DNA of 8,691 bases from DATEEW01 sp035273665 (GTDB lineage: Bacteria > Pseudomonadota > Gammaproteobacteria > Burkholderiales > SG8-39): the NCBI GenBank assembly GCA_035273665.1, contig DATEOW010000157.1, positions 1 through 8,691 on the forward strand, read 5' to 3'. This document shows, piece by piece, positions 7,155 through 8,691 of this stretch; position 1 is the first letter of the stretch; the number at the start of each line of letters is the position of its first letter. Both the position numbers and the translations under genes were made by a program. The notes beneath the pieces were generated by a model. It worked only from the letters and a program-made list of their open reading frames with translations. It was not told the origin of the DNA and did no database searches.

Positions 7155-7586
7155 ATGGAAACCACTTGGGTTCTAGCCGCCGACGCGGCCCGTGCAAGAA
7201 TTTTCGCGGTCCTTGACCGGAATCAGGCGATCAGCGAGATCGAGAACTTCGTTCACGTTCAAAGTCGTGAATACGATCGCGACTTGCGGAGCGACGCTCA
7301 AGGCCGCGCACATGGCGGTCTCGTCGGTCATTCCATTCCGCCGCGCACCGATCCTACCGAGCACGAAGCGGATCAATTCAGCCGAAGCCTAAGCGACTTT
7401 CTCGAACAAGCGCGCAATGAACATCGGTATGACAAGCTGTGCCTCATCGCACCGCCAAAATTTCTGGGTTTGCTAAGACAGCACTTGAGCACGGACGCTC
7501 AACGCCTCATCGACAAGGAAATCGCCAAAGATATTTCTTGGTTCGATCAACAGCAGATCGCGGACTATATTCGTCAAGTCAACTGA
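7155..7586 (+). CDS. Host attachment family protein (Host_attach, PF10116-like)
   Basis: A 143-residue soluble protein resembling the proteobacterial family annotated as required for attachment to host cells. The start METTWVLAADAARARIFAVL fits the first beta-strand and helix of that family. RYDKLCLIAPPKFLGLLRQHL (91-111) is its most conserved part, followed by KEIAKDISWFDQQQIADYI (121-139). The middle is rich in charged residues and contains RAHGGLVGHSIPPRTDP (51-67). There is no signal peptide or membrane segment, so a direct role in surface attachment is doubtful. Comparative work has related such proteins to bacterial release-factor-like (baeRF) domains, which I recall but cannot verify here. 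A strong AAGGAG (7143-7148) overlapping the previous stop lies 6 nt before the ATG, so it is very likely co-translated with the debranching-type gene. Its real job is unknown. It ends within the 3' end of the convergent flavoprotein gene. Confidence 0.8.
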   Translation: METTWVLAADAARARIFAVLDRNQAISEIENFVHVQSREYDRDLRSDAQGRAHGGLVGHSIPPRTDPTEHEADQFSRSLSDFLEQARNEHRYDKLCLIAPPKFLGLLRQHLSTDAQRLIDKEIAKDISWFDQQQIADYIRQVN

Positions 7587-8691
7587 GCGCTTCGCCTGCA
7601 GCGTGGCCGGATGACCAGGCCCATTGAAAATTGAAGCCGCCTAGGTGGCCGGTGACATCGACGACCTCGCCGATAAAATAGAGGCCGGGTTGCCTCGATT
7701 CCATCGTTTTAGACGACAGTTCATCCGTATCGACGCCGCCAAGCGTCACTTCGGCTTTAGCGTAACCAGTCGTGCCGCTCGGCTTTATTTGCCAATCATG
7801 GATGCGATGTGCCAAGTGCCGCAGCGCCTTCTCTCCCATCTGATCAAGAGGCGATGTCGCGCCAACGGCTGCGCACCATTGCTGCGCGAATCGGCGGGGC
7901 CAATAATCCGCCAGGAAGTTGGCGGGCAACGCGCGGCTATGCTTTGCGCTAAGAAGCAGCGTTTCAGCGGAGCCCTCCGGCAGCAGATCGATGCGGAGCA
8001 TTTCTCCGGCTTTCCAATACGAGGAGATCTGCAGAATCGCCGGGCCGGACAAGCCCCGATGGGTGAAGAGTAGGTTCTCTCGAAAATGCCCGGCACCGCA
8101 GCGGATGTCCACATCGAGCGAAATCCCGGATAGATCGCCGTACCGTGCGAGCGCTTGCGGATCGAAAGCCATCGGTACCAGCCCCGGACATGGTGGCACG
8201 ATCTTAAGACCGAATTGTTCGGCGACCTTATAACCAAAAGGCGTCGCGCCGACTTTCGGCACTGACAATCCACCGGTTGCAATGACCAATTGAGGCGCGT
8301 CGTAGCGACCGTCGCTCGTGTCGATACGATAAAGCCCGGATTGAAAACTAGTGCCTTCGACCCGACAAGGCATTCGCCATTGCACATCGCCTTTATCGCA
8401 CTCGGCACGGAGCATGTCGATAATCTGCTGTGCGCTATCGTCGCAAAAGAGCTGGCCTAATTTTTTCTCGTGGAAAGCGATGCGGTAGCGCTGAACGAGC
8501 GCGATGAAATCTTGTGGTGAGTAGCGTGCCAAAGCGGACCGACAAAAGTGAGGGTTCCGAGAAAGATAATTCTCGGGCCTGCAGTGCAGATTCGTGAAAT
8601 TACAACGACCGCCACCGGAGATACGGATTTTTTCGCCAAGCTTGTCCGCGTGCTCGATCAGCAAAACGCGTTTGCCGCGCTGCCCTGCGGT
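7579..8691 (-). CDS. BaiN/YhiN/HI0933-like FAD-dependent flavoprotein, N-terminus cut by window edge
   Basis: A cytoplasmic flavoprotein of the HI0933-like family, often annotated as NAD(P)/FAD-dependent oxidoreductase or aminoacetone-oxidase-like. The reading frame is open to the last base of the window and still codes for family sequence (AGQRGKRVLLIEHADKLG) there. Roughly 20 residues with the first GxGxxG are therefore missing, and 370 residues are visible. Numbering from the edge, GEKIRISGGGRCNFTN is at 19-34, the second FAD-contact block ATGGLSVPKVG is at about 138-148, and the C-terminal GEVVDVTGHLGGFNFQWAW is at 341-359. Apart from the window cut it is intact. BaiN from gut clostridia acts in bile acid dehydroxylation, but most members, including proteobacterial ones, have no proven reaction, so I give no symbol. 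It converges with the preceding gene and the two overlap by 8 bp. Its promoter lies outside the window. Confidence 0.92.
   Translation of the reverse strand, partial: TAGQRGKRVLLIEHADKLGEKIRISGGGRCNFTNLHCRPENYLSRNPHFCRSALARYSPQDFIALVQRYRIAFHEKKLGQLFCDDSAQQIIDMLRAECDKGDVQWRMPCRVEGTSFQSGLYRIDTSDGRYDAPQLVIATGGLSVPKVGATPFGYKVAEQFGLKIVPPCPGLVPMAFDPQALARYGDLSGISLDVDIRCGAGHFRENLLFTHRGLSGPAILQISSYWKAGEMLRIDLLPEGSAETLLLSAKHSRALPANFLADYWPRRFAQQWCAAVGATSPLDQMGEKALRHLAHRIHDWQIKPSGTTGYAKAEVTLGGVDTDELSSKTMESRQPGLYFIGEVVDVTGHLGGFNFQWAWSSGHAAGEALS

Noticed and set aside
7785..8408. Minus-strand 207-residue open frame inside the flavoprotein gene
   Set aside because: Out-of-frame reading of the same strand; the main frame holds all family motifs and is unbroken, so this is not a frameshift remnant.

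Overview
The window looks like chromosomal DNA from a proteobacterium, most likely a betaproteobacterium of moderate G+C. The main reason is the succinyl-CoA ligase beta subunit, whose sequence reads almost like the Burkholderiales version throughout. The glycerol kinase, the Host_attach-family protein and the C-terminal motif of the BaiN/HI0933-type flavoprotein fit the same group. This placement rests on recalled family sequences, not on a search. Coding density is high, and I see no mobile element, CRISPR array, tRNA or rRNA.

Layout. On the minus strand, positions 1-1177 hold sucC preceded (in window coordinates) by the first bases of what should be sucD, so the TCA-cycle operon sucCD runs off the left edge. 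A 246-bp divergent intergenic region (1178-1423) follows. It carries a hairpin-rich sucC leader with several mutually exclusive pairings, and on the other side a very short glpK leader without a Shine-Dalgarno sequence. From 1424 to 7586 five plus-strand genes follow closely: glpK, a short NAD-dependent nucleotide-sugar epimerase, a GT4 glycosyltransferase, a GDE_N_bis/amylo-alpha-1,6-glucosidase-type protein and a small Host_attach (PF10116-like) protein. Gaps are 19, 50, 11 (after start correction) and 11 nt, so they are probably one operon. The right end (7579-8691) is a convergent minus-strand BaiN/YhiN/HI0933-like FAD protein that lacks its N-terminus at the window edge and overlaps the last plus-strand gene by 8 bp.

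How the genes may work together. The five-gene unit contains a maker of glycerol-3-phosphate, a maker of a nucleotide sugar, a glycosyl transferase, an alpha-glucan/oligosaccharide hydrolase and a small stress-type protein. This suggests synthesis and turnover of a glucan or small glycoside, but no substrate can be fixed from sequence. The combination, and the linking of glpK to it instead of to glpF/glpD, is the most unusual gene-level point. The structured sucC leader is the most interesting non-coding point. Nothing here is clearly a new defence or mobile system.
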